A stretch of 64,000 nt of DNA from Thermoplasmata archaeon (GCA_021792255.1 JAJYUZ010000002.1:309332-373331), one strand, 5' to 3'. Positions 16,901 through 26,554 are shown, counted from the first letter of the stretch. A program made the numbers and translations. The notes: generated by a model not told the origin, from the letters alone.

Positions 16901-17851
16901 ATGTTCAGGAATGAATTTCAGTTCACTATCTTGCCAGTCCCCCCTTTTAACTTTGCGCTTACAGTCCGAAAACCTGCTGGTTGGAGCCTCTTCAACTCGG
17001 GTGAGATGTTGGAAGACGATACATTTTGGACCGCAACGAGACTCGAGAAAGTGCTTGCTGGAATTAAGATGAAATTCATTGGAACGGTAGAGCGTCCAAA
17101 GATCTTGGTTACGGTATTCACGGAATCAGAGGTCCCAATGTCAAAACGTAGTGCAATGTCCAATCATCTCAAGAAAATGATTGGTGCAGACCAGGATCTA
17201 AGTCAATTTTATTTAATGGCAGAGAGGGATGAAATATTGAAACACACCGTGAAGGATCTTTACGGTATGCACGATACTCAGACCTCTTATCTCTACAATT
17301 CCGTCGTCCTGAGCATTTGTTTGCAAATGGCTAGACTGGATAGAAGTCTCAGGATGATGGAGAACATCAACCGAATTTATGGAGATCCTGTGGAGTTTGA
17401 TGGCAAAAAAATCACAGTCGAGCCTGCTGCAGAAAGGATAGCCAAACTTGAGGAAAAGTCGTTTGCAAAAGAGTGCAATCTTGGATACAGAGCCAAATAT
17501 TTGATAAAGTCCGCTCAGGTTATCGTTAATGGATTCCCAGACACAGAGGAAATCCTTTCTATGTCTCCAATTGAAGCAAAGAAGAAGCTAATGGAACTGC
17601 CCGGAGTGGGTGATTACGCCGCGGATATTATCAATCCGCACGGTGGATTTCCAATCGACGCCTGGTCTGTGGATGTATTCGGGCTTCTGTTTTTCGGAAA
17701 GGAGCCTGATAATGCAAGAGATATGATTGAGAAAATAAAAAAACGAGGGCTGAGGAGATGGGGGAAATGGGCATGGATGGCATTTTTCTATATTGCACAG
17801 GATCTTGAAAATCTATCAAGGAGATTAAGTGTGAAGCTTAGGCAGAGCTGA
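16901..17851 (+). CDS. HhH-GPD DNA glycosylase (AlkA/MutY superfamily)
   Basis: This 316-residue protein has an N-terminal beta-rich region like AlkA/Ogg and a C-terminal HhH-GPD domain. The helix-hairpin-helix is LPGVGDYAA (233-241), followed by a Gly/Pro-rich loop and an aspartate, D253 or D258 in FPIDAWSVDVF, that should be catalytic. There is no lysine at the hairpin position used by bifunctional Ogg enzymes, so it is likely a monofunctional glycosylase for alkylated or deaminated bases. No FeS-loop cysteines of the Nth/MutY type are visible at the C-terminus. The exact substrate is not decided by sequence. Confidence 0.8.
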   Translation: MFRNEFQFTILPVPPFNFALTVRKPAGWSLFNSGEMLEDDTFWTATRLEKVLAGIKMKFIGTVERPKILVTVFTESEVPMSKRSAMSNHLKKMIGADQDLSQFYLMAERDEILKHTVKDLYGMHDTQTSYLYNSVVLSICLQMARLDRSLRMMENINRIYGDPVEFDGKKITVEPAAERIAKLEEKSFAKECNLGYRAKYLIKSAQVIVNGFPDTEEILSMSPIEAKKKLMELPGVGDYAADIINPHGGFPIDAWSVDVFGLLFFGKEPDNARDMIEKIKKRGLRRWGKWAWMAFFYIAQDLENLSRRLSVKLRQS

Positions 17852-17920
17852 TTACTGTCGTTTAAAAAGCTATTTTTCCTTTCAAATAAACTTTAAATAA
17901 ATCAATTTTATTTGACTTGG

Positions 17921-18874
17921 ATGAACTCAAAACTGATAGCATCTATTGTCGTTGCCGTTGTGATCATTGCATCAGTTTCAGTGATTTATGCTGAGACTAA
18001 TAAGACAAAGGCACAACCATCTTCGATCACAGTTACAGACGATTTAGGCAGGAACGTTACAATTTCGCTCCCGGTGAAGCGGGTAGTTTCTATGGACCCT
18101 TCAAACACGCAAATGATGTATGCAATTGGAGCTGGAAATCTTCTGGTTGCCGATACTAGTTTCGATTGGTGGCCTTCTAATTCAACCAGTCTTCCTCACG
18201 TAGCTATGGATAGCGGCGTTGCCTCAGTCGAGCAGGTGGTCAATATGACTCCTGACCTCGTACTTGCAACAACCATCCAGCCTGCCCAAATAGTGGATCA
18301 GCTGGAGAACCTTTCAATTCCAGTTTTGATTTTTGAACCTCAGAACATTTCAAATATCTACTCCGATATGTTGACGTTAGGAAACGTGACAGGGCATCAG
18401 TCAGGAGCTAAGGCAGAAGTAAACCACATGAAAACCGTAATTCGCGGTGTGGAGAATAAAATTGCGAATTATTCCAAGGAGTCACTCCTCTACATGATGT
18501 GGCCAAGCCCGATTTACACAGCAGGTCCAAATAGTTGGATAGATAGTTATTTAGAGGCTGCTGGAGCAGTAAACATCGCTCAGAATTTAAGTGAACCATG
18601 GCCTGTGATTGGAGAGGAACAAGTGGTAAACGACAACCCGCAGACAATAATTGTAGACAACAATACTGGCGTTGCAAACATCACCTATTTCACCAGCGGA
18701 AATAACTCGCAGATGTGGAGCAACATATCCGCGGTCAAAAATTACACACTTCAACACCCCACGATTTTAATATTAAACGTGACGGAATCCAACTGGATGA
18801 ACGAACCCGGACCGCTTGCAATCTATGCAGTTCAAATGATCGCTCAGTTTCTCTACCCGCAGGCTTTCGAATGA
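17921..18874 (+). CDS. ABC transporter substrate-binding protein, BtuF/FepB type
   Basis: This 317-residue protein has an N-terminal hydrophobic segment (about residues 4-25) that is a signal peptide or membrane anchor, then a periplasmic-binding-protein class III fold: VTDDLGRNVTI, KRVVSMDPSNTQ and TPDLVLATT. Such proteins bind cobalamin, siderophores or haem. Many Asn-x-Ser/Thr sequons suggest surface glycosylation. The start is ATG 17921, 26 bases after a TTTAAATA box; TTG 17912 is the alternative. It heads a three-gene operon with permease and ATPase, each start overlapping the previous stop. Confidence 0.9.
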   Translation: MNSKLIASIVVAVVIIASVSVIYAETNKTKAQPSSITVTDDLGRNVTISLPVKRVVSMDPSNTQMMYAIGAGNLLVADTSFDWWPSNSTSLPHVAMDSGVASVEQVVNMTPDLVLATTIQPAQIVDQLENLSIPVLIFEPQNISNIYSDMLTLGNVTGHQSGAKAEVNHMKTVIRGVENKIANYSKESLLYMMWPSPIYTAGPNSWIDSYLEAAGAVNIAQNLSEPWPVIGEEQVVNDNPQTIIVDNNTGVANITYFTSGNNSQMWSNISAVKNYTLQHPTILILNVTESNWMNEPGPLAIYAVQMIAQFLYPQAFE

Positions 18875-19857
18875 AATTGTCTAATTATATTTTTACTATT
18901 TTTCTAGTTCTTCTTACAATAATCAATGTACTCGTTTCACTAACGATCGGTCCGGTACACATACCATTCCTAGAAATTTTGAAGAATATTTATTTATACT
19001 CATTTGGCAAAGATCCTAACTGGACGATTTCTACAATAATCTTCTACATACGCCTTCCCAGGATCGTATTGGCAGTCATTATAGGAATGATTCTAGGGGT
19101 CTCTGGTTTGATCACCCAAACAATTTTCAAGAACCCGTTAGGTGATCCGTACCTGACTGGAGTTTCGAGTGGAGCAGCTTTGGGGGCTGCGATAGGATTT
19201 CTCGTTTCACCTTTTATGGTACCTTTACTCGCATTCATCTTTGCAATGCTTGCCGTTGGAATTTCCTTTCTTATATCTAGGTCAGATGGAGAGGTCAGCA
19301 CCGAAATGCTCATCCTTGCAGGTGTTTCGGTAAGCTTCCTTTTCTCTGCGGTTGCATCTTACATCATTTATCTGCGAGTGTACAATCTCAGGGGAGTTCT
19401 ATTCTGGCTGCTGGGTGGTTTGTACGGCGCCACGTGGACTGATGATTTCTGGTTGTCCATCGCACTGATCGTTGTATTTCCTCTGATGGTATACTTTAGA
19501 CGAGAACTTGACATAATGCTCATGGGTGATGAGCAAGCTAAGAGTCTAGGTGTGAATACAGGAAGGGTTAAGTCCGCCACACTTCTCGTTTCCAGCCTCG
19601 TGACCAGTCTGGCCGTATCAGTCGTTGGAATAATTGGATTCATCGGATTGGTTTCTCCTCACATTGGCAGAAAGTTCGTCGGCGAATCTCACAGGTTTCT
19701 TGTGTTTGTATCCCCATTAATAGGAGCAAATATCCTTTTGGTCAGCGATACCATAGCGCGAAGTACGCCTCAGGGAGAAATTCCCGTGGGAATTATAACC
19801 TCCTTCATTGGTGCACCTGTTCTTATATATCTTCTTTACAGGAGGAGAAAGATGTGA
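18871..19857 (+). CDS. FecCD/BtuC-type ABC permease
   Basis: This 328-residue permease has about nine or ten membrane segments. The FecCD motifs RLPRIVLAVIIG, GLITQTIFKNPLGDPYLTG and GFIGLVSPHIGR are clear; the last is the loop that contacts the ATPase. The start ATG 18871 overlaps the binding-protein stop (ATGA). A longer frame from 18715 lies inside the previous gene. It imports cobalamin or an iron chelate with its two neighbours. Confidence 0.93.
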   Translation: MKLSNYIFTIFLVLLTIINVLVSLTIGPVHIPFLEILKNIYLYSFGKDPNWTISTIIFYIRLPRIVLAVIIGMILGVSGLITQTIFKNPLGDPYLTGVSSGAALGAAIGFLVSPFMVPLLAFIFAMLAVGISFLISRSDGEVSTEMLILAGVSVSFLFSAVASYIIYLRVYNLRGVLFWLLGGLYGATWTDDFWLSIALIVVFPLMVYFRRELDIMLMGDEQAKSLGVNTGRVKSATLLVSSLVTSLAVSVVGIIGFIGLVSPHIGRKFVGESHRFLVFVSPLIGANILLVSDTIARSTPQGEIPVGIITSFIGAPVLIYLLYRRRKM

Positions 19858-20591
19858 TCGAAATCCAAGGACTTACAGTGAGGTACGGAAAGAAGGTGGC
19901 TCTTGACAATCTGAACTTGAAAGTGGGAGACGGAGAGAGTCTGATCCTCATGGGCCCAAATGGCTCTGGGAAAACGACTCTGTTGAGGGCCCTTCTTGGA
20001 TTAGTCAATCACGAGGGAAAGATAAGCCTGAACGGAAAGCAAACTAGTTCTCTCACGAGAATGGAACTCGCGAGGGAGATAGCGTATGTTCCACAAATAT
20101 TCTCAACACCGTACACCTTCACAGTTAAGGAGTTCGTCTCAATGGGTCTTTACAGTCTCACTAGAGAATGGTGGGTCGAGGATGAGAGGATTCACAGTAT
20201 CCTGGACAGAGTTGGGATTTATGAACTGAGAGAGAAGACCATAAACACTCTTTCCGGTGGCGAACTCCAGAAGGCTATAATTGCCAGGGCTTTGATCCAA
20301 GACTCCAACTATATTCTGATGGATGAGCCCACAGCTCATCTCGATATCAAATCAACACAGGAAGTCCTGGAACTGGTATCAAATTTCAAAGAAAAAGGAA
20401 CAATAATAGTTTCACACGATCTGAATGCACTGAACAAACTTGGTGGAAGCATCCTTCTCATAAGGAACGGAAAGATGGTATTTAAGGGTGTGAGAGAAGA
20501 CCCCGATTTTAAAGACAGAATCGAAGACACCTTCGATACCAAGATCAGCGAGACAGGAGGACTCCTCTATTTCCCCCTAGTCCAAAGATAG
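19854..20591 (+). CDS. ABC transporter ATPase, FecE/BtuD type
   Basis: This 245-residue ATPase has Walker A MGPNGSGKTT, Q-loop YVPQ, signature LSGGELQK and Walker B ILMDEPTAHLD, the last characteristic of the iron/cobalamin importer class. The start is GTG 19854, overlapping the permease stop (GTGA), with a strong AGGAGGAG ribosome-binding site 6-8 bases before it. That strong site inside an overlap suggests internal reinitiation. Substrate choice between B12 and iron-siderophore is not visible. Confidence 0.93.
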   Translation: MIEIQGLTVRYGKKVALDNLNLKVGDGESLILMGPNGSGKTTLLRALLGLVNHEGKISLNGKQTSSLTRMELAREIAYVPQIFSTPYTFTVKEFVSMGLYSLTREWWVEDERIHSILDRVGIYELREKTINTLSGGELQKAIIARALIQDSNYILMDEPTAHLDIKSTQEVLELVSNFKEKGTIIVSHDLNALNKLGGSILLIRNGKMVFKGVREDPDFKDRIEDTFDTKISETGGLLYFPLVQR

Positions 20592-21443
20592 GCCTGTCGA
20601 AGAAATCTTGGTCTTAATAGGATCGCCGTACTTTCTCAAGATCTCCAAGGATTCATCATCGTACAATGCTATTATGCTCTCACCGATTAACGAGACAGAT
20701 GCAAATTCTCCGGAAAGATCGTCCAGAATCTTTTCAGCTCTCGGCGAAACGAGATTTGAATCAAGTGCAAACTTTCGACCGATTATGAACGCATTTTTCA
20801 GGGTCGGCTTTTTCATGAACGCTTTGAACGCTATCTTCCCATTCTTCAAGATATCCTCAAGACTGGAAGGAGATTTAATGACCTCTCCGGTTGGAATCTT
20901 CTTCTTAAATGGAAGTATCAGCAGTTCCGTAGGTTCCTCCAGTATTTTTTCGGTCACCGAATAGGGGAAACTTCCTCCCTTTAGTCTGACGTGAAATCCT
21001 CCGGTCATTTGAGACTGCACATCCCCCAAGCCCGTGCCTCTTTGCAATTCAATCTTGTGGGCAATTTCGTATATTTGGCCGCTTATCGCATCACTTCCCA
21101 TAATAGCGGCACAGGTGGTAAGCGCTGCACCGGCACTGAGTCCGAATCCGCTAGAGGGGGGGAGATCAGAATACGAAAAAATTCTGCCAGTAAATTTGAG
21201 CATATTGGCCACTTCTTCCTGTATCGAATTATCAATAGGTATTCCGTTGAATCTTACGTCCATCGAATCGGAATGCTCAATCTTGGTAGTGATTCCGGTT
21301 TCCACGCAGATTGAGACTCCCTTCGACCCTTTTTTCAGTAGATTCTGTTCCTTGTTTGGTACAAAGAACAGTGTCGCGCTTCCGGGAGAGAATGCCTTAT
21401 GGGAGTAGCTCGAGAATTCTTTTTGCGACTTCAAACTTATCAC
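20577..21443 (-). CDS. Pantoate kinase (archaeal GHMP family)
   Basis: This 288-residue GHMP kinase matches archaeal pantoate kinase, which with phosphopantothenate synthetase replaces the bacterial PanC/CoaA route. The ATP loop is LPPSSGFGLSAGAALT and the N-terminus has FSPGSATLFF. It overlaps the downstream end of coaBC by 47 bases, so the first codons could be trimmed to an internal TTG. Adjacency to CoaBC supports a CoA operon. It converges with the ABC ATPase gene, overlapping by 15 bases. Confidence 0.9.
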   Translation of the reverse strand: MISLKSQKEFSSYSHKAFSPGSATLFFVPNKEQNLLKKGSKGVSICVETGITTKIEHSDSMDVRFNGIPIDNSIQEEVANMLKFTGRIFSYSDLPPSSGFGLSAGAALTTCAAIMGSDAISGQIYEIAHKIELQRGTGLGDVQSQMTGGFHVRLKGGSFPYSVTEKILEEPTELLILPFKKKIPTGEVIKSPSSLEDILKNGKIAFKAFMKKPTLKNAFIIGRKFALDSNLVSPRAEKILDDLSGEFASVSLIGESIIALYDDESLEILRKYGDPIKTKISSTGLSLD

Positions 21444-22566
21444 CTTCCAGGTCGGTTTCCATCTTGCCCTTTATGACTACGACTCTAGTGAAACCAGGTC
21501 TGACGTCTTTTAGATTATTGGCCACTATCATTTCGAGAGAGTTTTCCGACATTCTCCTCCTCGCCCTTGATATCAGCTCTTTCTTAGTAACACCGTACTC
21601 AGCCTTGAACCCGACTACCACTCCCTTGTACTTTTCCCTAAGCACCTTGAGGAACTTTGGTGTTGGTTTGAGGTTAAGGGAAAATGACCTATCTGTGGAA
21701 ATCTTCCCCCTTCTTTTCTCAGAAGTGAAATCAGAGAGAGCAGCGGGAACTATAACAGTATCATTCTTCCTTATCACATCTATTTTTGAAACTAGAGAAG
21801 CCAGATCGGTGAATTTATCGAATTTCAAGAAAGAAGGTACTTCGACAGTGACCTTTCCCAGAAAGAGTCTGACGTCTGCTCCCAGGTAATAAGCCATTGT
21901 GGCAATATCGATAGATGTTTCCCCTGTCGAGTTGTTGGTGATGATCCTAACGTCATCGATGTTCTCATAGCTCGAACCCCCAATGACGCAGATCTTCCTG
22001 TCTTTGAGTTCGGTATGAAGCGATCTGATGACCTCTGCTACGATGGACCTGTAATCTGAAATCTTTGCCTTCGACTCCTCTATCTGGGGTTCGGTGAAGA
22101 TGACACTATACGACTTTAGAATCTCAATATTCTTTAAAATGATCGGATTTGTATACATGTTCAAGTGCATCGCTGGGACCACGATTACTGGAATTTTCTC
22201 AAGCGCATTGGAAAAGATGGAGGTGACTGGAGTATCATCAATCCCGTGCGCCATCTTGGATATAGTGTTGGCAGTGCACGGTGACACGAGGAATAGGTCG
22301 GAGTCTTCCACAAGCTTGACGTGTTCTATCGCCCCGGAAAGCTCCAGGACAACCTTGTTTTCTGATGCGTACTCGAGTGTTGACGGATGTATAATCTTCC
22401 TAGCAGAGTCGGTCATGACTGGAAATACCTCAGCACCGTGTCTCCTGAGCTCGTGTATGAGTTTCACGGATTCCACGGCCGAGATTGAGCCAGTCACTCC
22501 CAAAATAATCTTCTTGTCCTTGAGCAGTGAAGATTTTGTAATGAACTCCCCTTTCCTTTGAGGCAC
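21397..22566 (-). CDS. coaBC: Phosphopantothenoylcysteine decarboxylase / phosphopantothenate-cysteine ligase
   Basis: This 389-residue bifunctional CoaBC (Dfp) has an N-terminal flavoprotein decarboxylase domain (ILGVTGSISAVESVKL; SPCTANTISKMAHG; PAMHLNMY) and a C-terminal ligase domain (ITNNSTGETSIDIA; VVVGFKAEYG). It joins cysteine to 4'-phosphopantothenate and decarboxylates the product in CoA synthesis. The start is GTG 22566; an ATG 10 bases earlier is out of frame. It is divergent from cysS with 54 bases between, an AT-rich gap holding both promoters. Confidence 0.95.
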   Translation of the reverse strand: MPQRKGEFITKSSLLKDKKIILGVTGSISAVESVKLIHELRRHGAEVFPVMTDSARKIIHPSTLEYASENKVVLELSGAIEHVKLVEDSDLFLVSPCTANTISKMAHGIDDTPVTSIFSNALEKIPVIVVPAMHLNMYTNPIILKNIEILKSYSVIFTEPQIEESKAKISDYRSIVAEVIRSLHTELKDRKICVIGGSSYENIDDVRIITNNSTGETSIDIATMAYYLGADVRLFLGKVTVEVPSFLKFDKFTDLASLVSKIDVIRKNDTVIVPAALSDFTSEKRRGKISTDRSFSLNLKPTPKFLKVLREKYKGVVVGFKAEYGVTKKELISRARRRMSENSLEMIVANNLKDVRPGFTRVVVIKGKMETDLEGDKFEVAKRILELLP

Positions 22567-22620
22567 TACCGTACATATTATTTACAATAAAAAATTTAAT
22601 GATGGTCGTTCTCTCTAAAC

Positions 22621-23970
22621 ATGGACGTTAGGGACACTCTTTCCGCCTCTCTAAAGAAAATAGAGACGAGGGAGGGAAAGAGACTCAACATGTTTGTCTG
22701 CGGACCGACAGTCCAGGACAAGCCGCACATGGGTCACGCCAGAACTTACGTATTCTACGACGTTCTTGCGAGATATCTCAGGTACAAGAAGATAAGGCTG
22801 TTCTACCTGATGAACATCACCGACATAGAGGATCATATAATAACCAAGATGCAGGAAACGGGGAGATCGTGGGAAGACATCATCGACTCAAATTCCTCAG
22901 AATTTTTCAGAGTGATGGGGATTCTCAAGAACAATTCCGTAAACTACTACGCATTTGCGACTGATTACATCAGCGAAATTATCGCGCAGGTCTCAAAACT
23001 GATTAAAAAGGGTTATGCCTATGAGATAGCGGACGGGGTGTACTACAGGGCTAGAAAATTCAAAGACTATGGAAAACTGTCAAAACAGAATCTTGATCAA
23101 CTGATGATCGGGGCTCGTGTGGAAGTGAATGAGGAAAAAGAGGACCCACTCGATTTCGCGTTGTGGAAGAAGAAAAAAGAAGGTGAACCCTCTTGGCCCA
23201 GTCCATGGGGGGAGGGTAGACCAGGGTGGCACATCGAAGATACTGCCATAACCGAGTCATTTTTTGGCCCGAACTACGACATTCACGGCGGAGCAAAGGA
23301 TCTAATTTTCCCGCATCACGAATCAGAAATAGCGCAGATGGAGGCGATTTCAAGGAAGAAACCGCTTGTAAAGTATTGGATCCACACCGGCCACCTTAAC
23401 GTGGATGACATAAAGATGAGCAAGAGTCTCAAGAATTTCGTCACTGTAGAAGAAGCACTGAAGAATTACTGGCCAGAGGCAATCAGGATTATGATGCTGT
23501 CCATGCGTTATAACGCTGCCGTAAACTTCGATGAAAAGGCCGTAGTCGATGCACAGGGAACGGCCGAAAGGATTTCCATCCTACAGCACAGAGTGAACAG
23601 CTCTAAACTTACGAAGAACGAAAGGGCGGAAGAAGTGGTCAAGAGGATACTTGCACCACTTGAGAACGATGTGAATACTCCGGAGACAATAAAGGAGTTT
23701 TTAGGTTTTGTAAAGGATTCCTTAGCAAAGAGTAAGATGACGGAAGAGGAAAAGGGAGAGATCAAGTACGTCTTAAACGAAGTAGAGAAGGTCATGGGTA
23801 TCGTGCATAATGCACCCCTTCCAGAAAGATCCATGGACATAGTACTTAATCTCAGGAACGAACTGAGAAAGAAAGGCGATTATGGGTCTGCTGACAAGAT
23901 AAGGGACAGCCTGAAGGATGAAGGAATAAAGATCGAGGATACCGCCGAGGGAAGCTATCTATGGTGGTAG
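22621..23970 (+). CDS. cysS: Cysteinyl-tRNA synthetase
   Basis: This 449-residue class I synthetase charges tRNA-Cys. It has the HIGH-like HMGH motif, KMSKSLKNF, the zinc-binding early cysteine in FVCGPTV, and LMNITDIEDHI. The direct CysRS route is therefore present and the SepRS/SepCysS route is not needed. Its stop overlaps the next gene by 10 bases, which links cysS to the NAD salvage genes. Confidence 0.97.
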   Translation: MDVRDTLSASLKKIETREGKRLNMFVCGPTVQDKPHMGHARTYVFYDVLARYLRYKKIRLFYLMNITDIEDHIITKMQETGRSWEDIIDSNSSEFFRVMGILKNNSVNYYAFATDYISEIIAQVSKLIKKGYAYEIADGVYYRARKFKDYGKLSKQNLDQLMIGARVEVNEEKEDPLDFALWKKKKEGEPSWPSPWGEGRPGWHIEDTAITESFFGPNYDIHGGAKDLIFPHHESEIAQMEAISRKKPLVKYWIHTGHLNVDDIKMSKSLKNFVTVEEALKNYWPEAIRIMMLSMRYNAAVNFDEKAVVDAQGTAERISILQHRVNSSKLTKNERAEEVVKRILAPLENDVNTPETIKEFLGFVKDSLAKSKMTEEEKGEIKYVLNEVEKVMGIVHNAPLPERSMDIVLNLRNELRKKGDYGSADKIRDSLKDEGIKIEDTAEGSYLWW

Positions 23971-24488
23971 AATTTGATGCGATAGTTTCTATTGATTTAA
24001 TCAACGAATTCGTCACAGGAAAACTGGGAAGGCCAAAGTTCAAAAAGGTGGTCAAAGCTACCAGAGAACTGATAGAAAGGAGTGGAAAATTTACCGTTTT
24101 GGTGCAAGATTCCCATACAGAGACGGATCCCGAACTACGAGTGTGGGGACAACACGCTATGGACGGTACGAAAGAATCGGAAACGGTCCCTGCACTCAGG
24201 GGAACTGGCCCGATTATTAAGAAACACACTTACGATGCATTCTACGATACACCTCTCGAGGCTGTTTTGATGGGTCAGGGGGCAAAAAAAGTAGTGTTTT
24301 GCGGAGTCGTTACCGATATCTGCATCATCCATTCCGTCGCCTCTGCATTCTACCGTGGTCTCATCCCGATAGTGGTCGAAGAATGCACTGACACCTATTC
24401 TTCGGCTCAAAAGAAGAGGACCCTCGACTACATGAAGATGAATTATGGAGCAAAAATAATATCTCTAACGGAGATTGTCGCAAAATGA
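23961..24488 (+). CDS. pncA: Nicotinamidase-like isochorismatase-family hydrolase
   Basis: This 175-residue cysteine hydrolase has the catalytic triad D12, K88 and C121 (VVTDIC) and likely metal ligands D50, H52 and H65. Nicotinamidase hydrolyses nicotinamide to nicotinate. It is directly upstream of nicotinate phosphoribosyltransferase with a four-base overlap (ATGA), which strongly supports the nicotinamidase assignment. The start ATG lies within the last codons of cysS. Confidence 0.88.
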   Translation: MVVEFDAIVSIDLINEFVTGKLGRPKFKKVVKATRELIERSGKFTVLVQDSHTETDPELRVWGQHAMDGTKESETVPALRGTGPIIKKHTYDAFYDTPLEAVLMGQGAKKVVFCGVVTDICIIHSVASAFYRGLIPIVVEECTDTYSSAQKKRTLDYMKMNYGAKIISLTEIVAK

Positions 24489-25648
24489 GAAATATCGCTT
24501 CCCAAGAGGAGATACTCGACCTGAAAACGACGGACATCTATTTTCTTAGAGCAAGAAAAGTTCTAAGAAAGATTGGGTTCAATCCTAAGGTGGTAATGGA
24601 GATAACTTGCTCCTCAAGGGAACAGCCGTGGATCACACTGTCCGGACTCGATGATCTGACAGAGCTTTTGAGAGGAAAGAAGGTAGACGCATATTCTCTC
24701 CCTGAGGGAACGATTTTCCCTCCAAGAGATATGAACGGTATTCCAATACCAGCGGTGAAGGTCGATGGGAAGTACTTGGATTTTGGAATGCTAGAAACGC
24801 CAATGCTGGGGTCACTGTCCCAGGCGTCTGGCATTGCCACGAAGGCATCTTATTTTAAGAAAAGGATAGGGGAATTGCCGCTTCTATCGTTCGGTGTGAG
24901 AAGGATGCATCCTGCTCTTGCTCCGCTCATCGATAGAAATTCGTACATGGGCGGATGCGATAAGGTATCAAGCATTATAGGTGCGGATAGAATTGGAAAG
25001 AAGGCAGAAGGTACTATGCCTCACTCTCTCCTCCTACTTCTGGGCGAAGACAGGGGATGGAAAGTGTACGATGAAGTCATAGAAGAAGGTGCAAATAGAA
25101 TTGCACTGGTTGACACTTATAGCGACGAGAAAGAATCATCGCTGAGAGCGGCTAGGGCAATAAAGGGATTGAATGCCGTTAGGCTCGATACACCTTCCTC
25201 GAGACGGGGTAATTTTGCAGATATCGTAAGGGAAGTAAGGTGGGAACTCGACCGCAATGGGAAGAAGGGGGTAGGGATAATAGTTTCCGGAGGAATAAAA
25301 GAAGGCGACATCGAAGAACTGAAGAAAGCTGGAGCCTCTGGGTTTGGGATAGGAACAGCCATTTCAAGTGCGTCTGCAATAGACTTTGCTATGGACATAG
25401 TGAACATCGAGGGTAAGGACAAGACCAAGAAAGGAAAGTACTCCGGGAGCAAGAACGTGTTCAGGTGCAGGAAATGTCATTCATACTTGGTGTCCGTAAA
25501 CACAAGGGAAAAGTGTCCCTCAGATGGATCTCAGATGGAAAGCCTCTACCATAAAGTTGTCGAAAACGGCAAGGTGATTTATAGGGAGAACATACAGGAG
25601 AGCAGAAACTACGTTTTGGAACAACTAGGGTGGTACCAATTATCCTAG
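24485..25648 (+). CDS. pncB: Nicotinate phosphoribosyltransferase with C-terminal zinc knuckle
   Basis: This 387-residue enzyme converts nicotinate to nicotinate mononucleotide for NAD salvage. Family features include GVRRMHPALAP, ALVDTYSDEK, VRLDTPS and the phosphate loop IIVSGGIKEG. The C-terminus has a four-Cys-type knuckle beginning CRKCH and CPSDG, as known for the Thermoplasma enzyme. It forms an operon with the nicotinamidase gene and overlaps the next gene by 19 bases. Confidence 0.93.
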   Translation: MRNIASQEEILDLKTTDIYFLRARKVLRKIGFNPKVVMEITCSSREQPWITLSGLDDLTELLRGKKVDAYSLPEGTIFPPRDMNGIPIPAVKVDGKYLDFGMLETPMLGSLSQASGIATKASYFKKRIGELPLLSFGVRRMHPALAPLIDRNSYMGGCDKVSSIIGADRIGKKAEGTMPHSLLLLLGEDRGWKVYDEVIEEGANRIALVDTYSDEKESSLRAARAIKGLNAVRLDTPSSRRGNFADIVREVRWELDRNGKKGVGIIVSGGIKEGDIEELKKAGASGFGIGTAISSASAIDFAMDIVNIEGKDKTKKGKYSGSKNVFRCRKCHSYLVSVNTREKCPSDGSQMESLYHKVVENGKVIYRENIQESRNYVLEQLGWYQLS

Positions 25649-26214
25649 TAACGGGATTCAAACAATACTCAAATTTCAAGAGAAACCCTTCGGGCGAGAT
25701 TGCTGAGCTACTGGATGGATCTTACTTTCGGGGGAAAGAAGTGGTTGGTATGGCTCTGGAGGCAAAACATTCCGTTCTAGAGAAGGAGTACTTGAGGGAG
25801 GTCAAGAAGGGGTACGAGGTAATAGTCAACACTGGACTTTCACCCGGAAGGAGAGTGATAGGAGTCGAAAAGGTTGCAGTCAACTGGCAAAGCGACGAAA
25901 AGGATGAGGATGGAGTATCATCCAAAGCCGGAAGCATATTGAGAGAAGGACCTGATGGCCTCTTTTCAAGACTCCCAGTGGAAGACATTTTGCACTCATT
26001 AAGGTCGGCCAAGATACCCTCAGAGATATCCTTCTCGGCAGGAATTTTCCTGTCCAATAAGATATTTTTCTTATCGCTTTATTACTCAAAAGGGAAAGCA
26101 GGTTTTGTTAATTTCCCTGCCGAAGCAGAGAGTTCACTGGATGGAAAATATCCAACCATGAACATCGAGAGTATGATCAAGTCCTTAGAAATTACAATCC
26201 AGAAAACGATATAG
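25630..26214 (+). CDS. Pyroglutamyl-peptidase-like protein lacking catalytic Cys and His
   Basis: This 194-residue protein has the fold signature of pyroglutamyl peptidase I (ILVTGFKQYSNFKRNPS; NTGLSPGRRVIGVEKVAVN). The catalytic Glu is kept as E80. The nucleophile motif SAGxxxCN reads SAGIFLSN, giving Ser142, and the GFIHVP histidine motif reads GFVNFP, giving Asn161. Two of three catalytic residues are thus replaced while the frame is intact, so this is probably a pseudoenzyme or has another activity. The start is GTG 25630, inside the end of pncB. The ORF is otherwise full length. Confidence 0.85.
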   Translation: MVPIILVTGFKQYSNFKRNPSGEIAELLDGSYFRGKEVVGMALEAKHSVLEKEYLREVKKGYEVIVNTGLSPGRRVIGVEKVAVNWQSDEKDEDGVSSKAGSILREGPDGLFSRLPVEDILHSLRSAKIPSEISFSAGIFLSNKIFFLSLYYSKGKAGFVNFPAEAESSLDGKYPTMNIESMIKSLEITIQKTI

Positions 26215-26215
26215 C

Positions 26216-26365
26216 CTACTGTCCGCCTCTCTTTTCCTTTGCCTTCAGTCTGAGTTCATGACTGCCGCACTTCCTGCACGTCGTTGCTCTAATGGGATTT
26301 GATGCATAGCAGTTCATGCATATTTTCTTGTTGAATATTCTATCAGTTGCTTCCTTGAAAGGCAT
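26216..26365 (-). CDS. rpl40e: 50S ribosomal protein L40E
   Basis: A 49-residue reverse-strand ORF reads [14 protein letters not shown] followed by [15 protein letters not shown] and a basic tail ending KEKRGGQ. The four cysteines C16, C19, C30 and C33 form the zinc finger of archaeal L40E. The size and motif spacing match the family closely. It ends one base from the end of the pyroglutamyl-peptidase-like gene and converges with it. It is easy to miss because of its length. Confidence 0.93.
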   Translation of the reverse strand: MPFKEATDRIFNKKICMNCYASNPIRATTCRKCGSHELRLKAKEKRGGQ

Positions 26366-26554
26366 TCGTTCGTAATCAGCACTCTATATAAATCCTCTTC
26401 TATAATGATAAAGTGGGTGACGTACAGATCGGTCACAAAGGCTGCGGTCAGATTTGAGACTTACTGAATGAATGACTTAAAGATAATTTTAGATTATAAT
26501 ATTTGAAGATCAAAATGCTTCGGATCTGAAATTGCCCAGTACAGTGAAGCCTTT

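Noticed and set aside
18715..18870. 52-codon N-terminal extension of the ABC permease
   Set aside because: It lies inside the binding-protein gene and lacks membrane character; ATG 18871 gives the standard FecCD N-terminus with an ATGA overlap.
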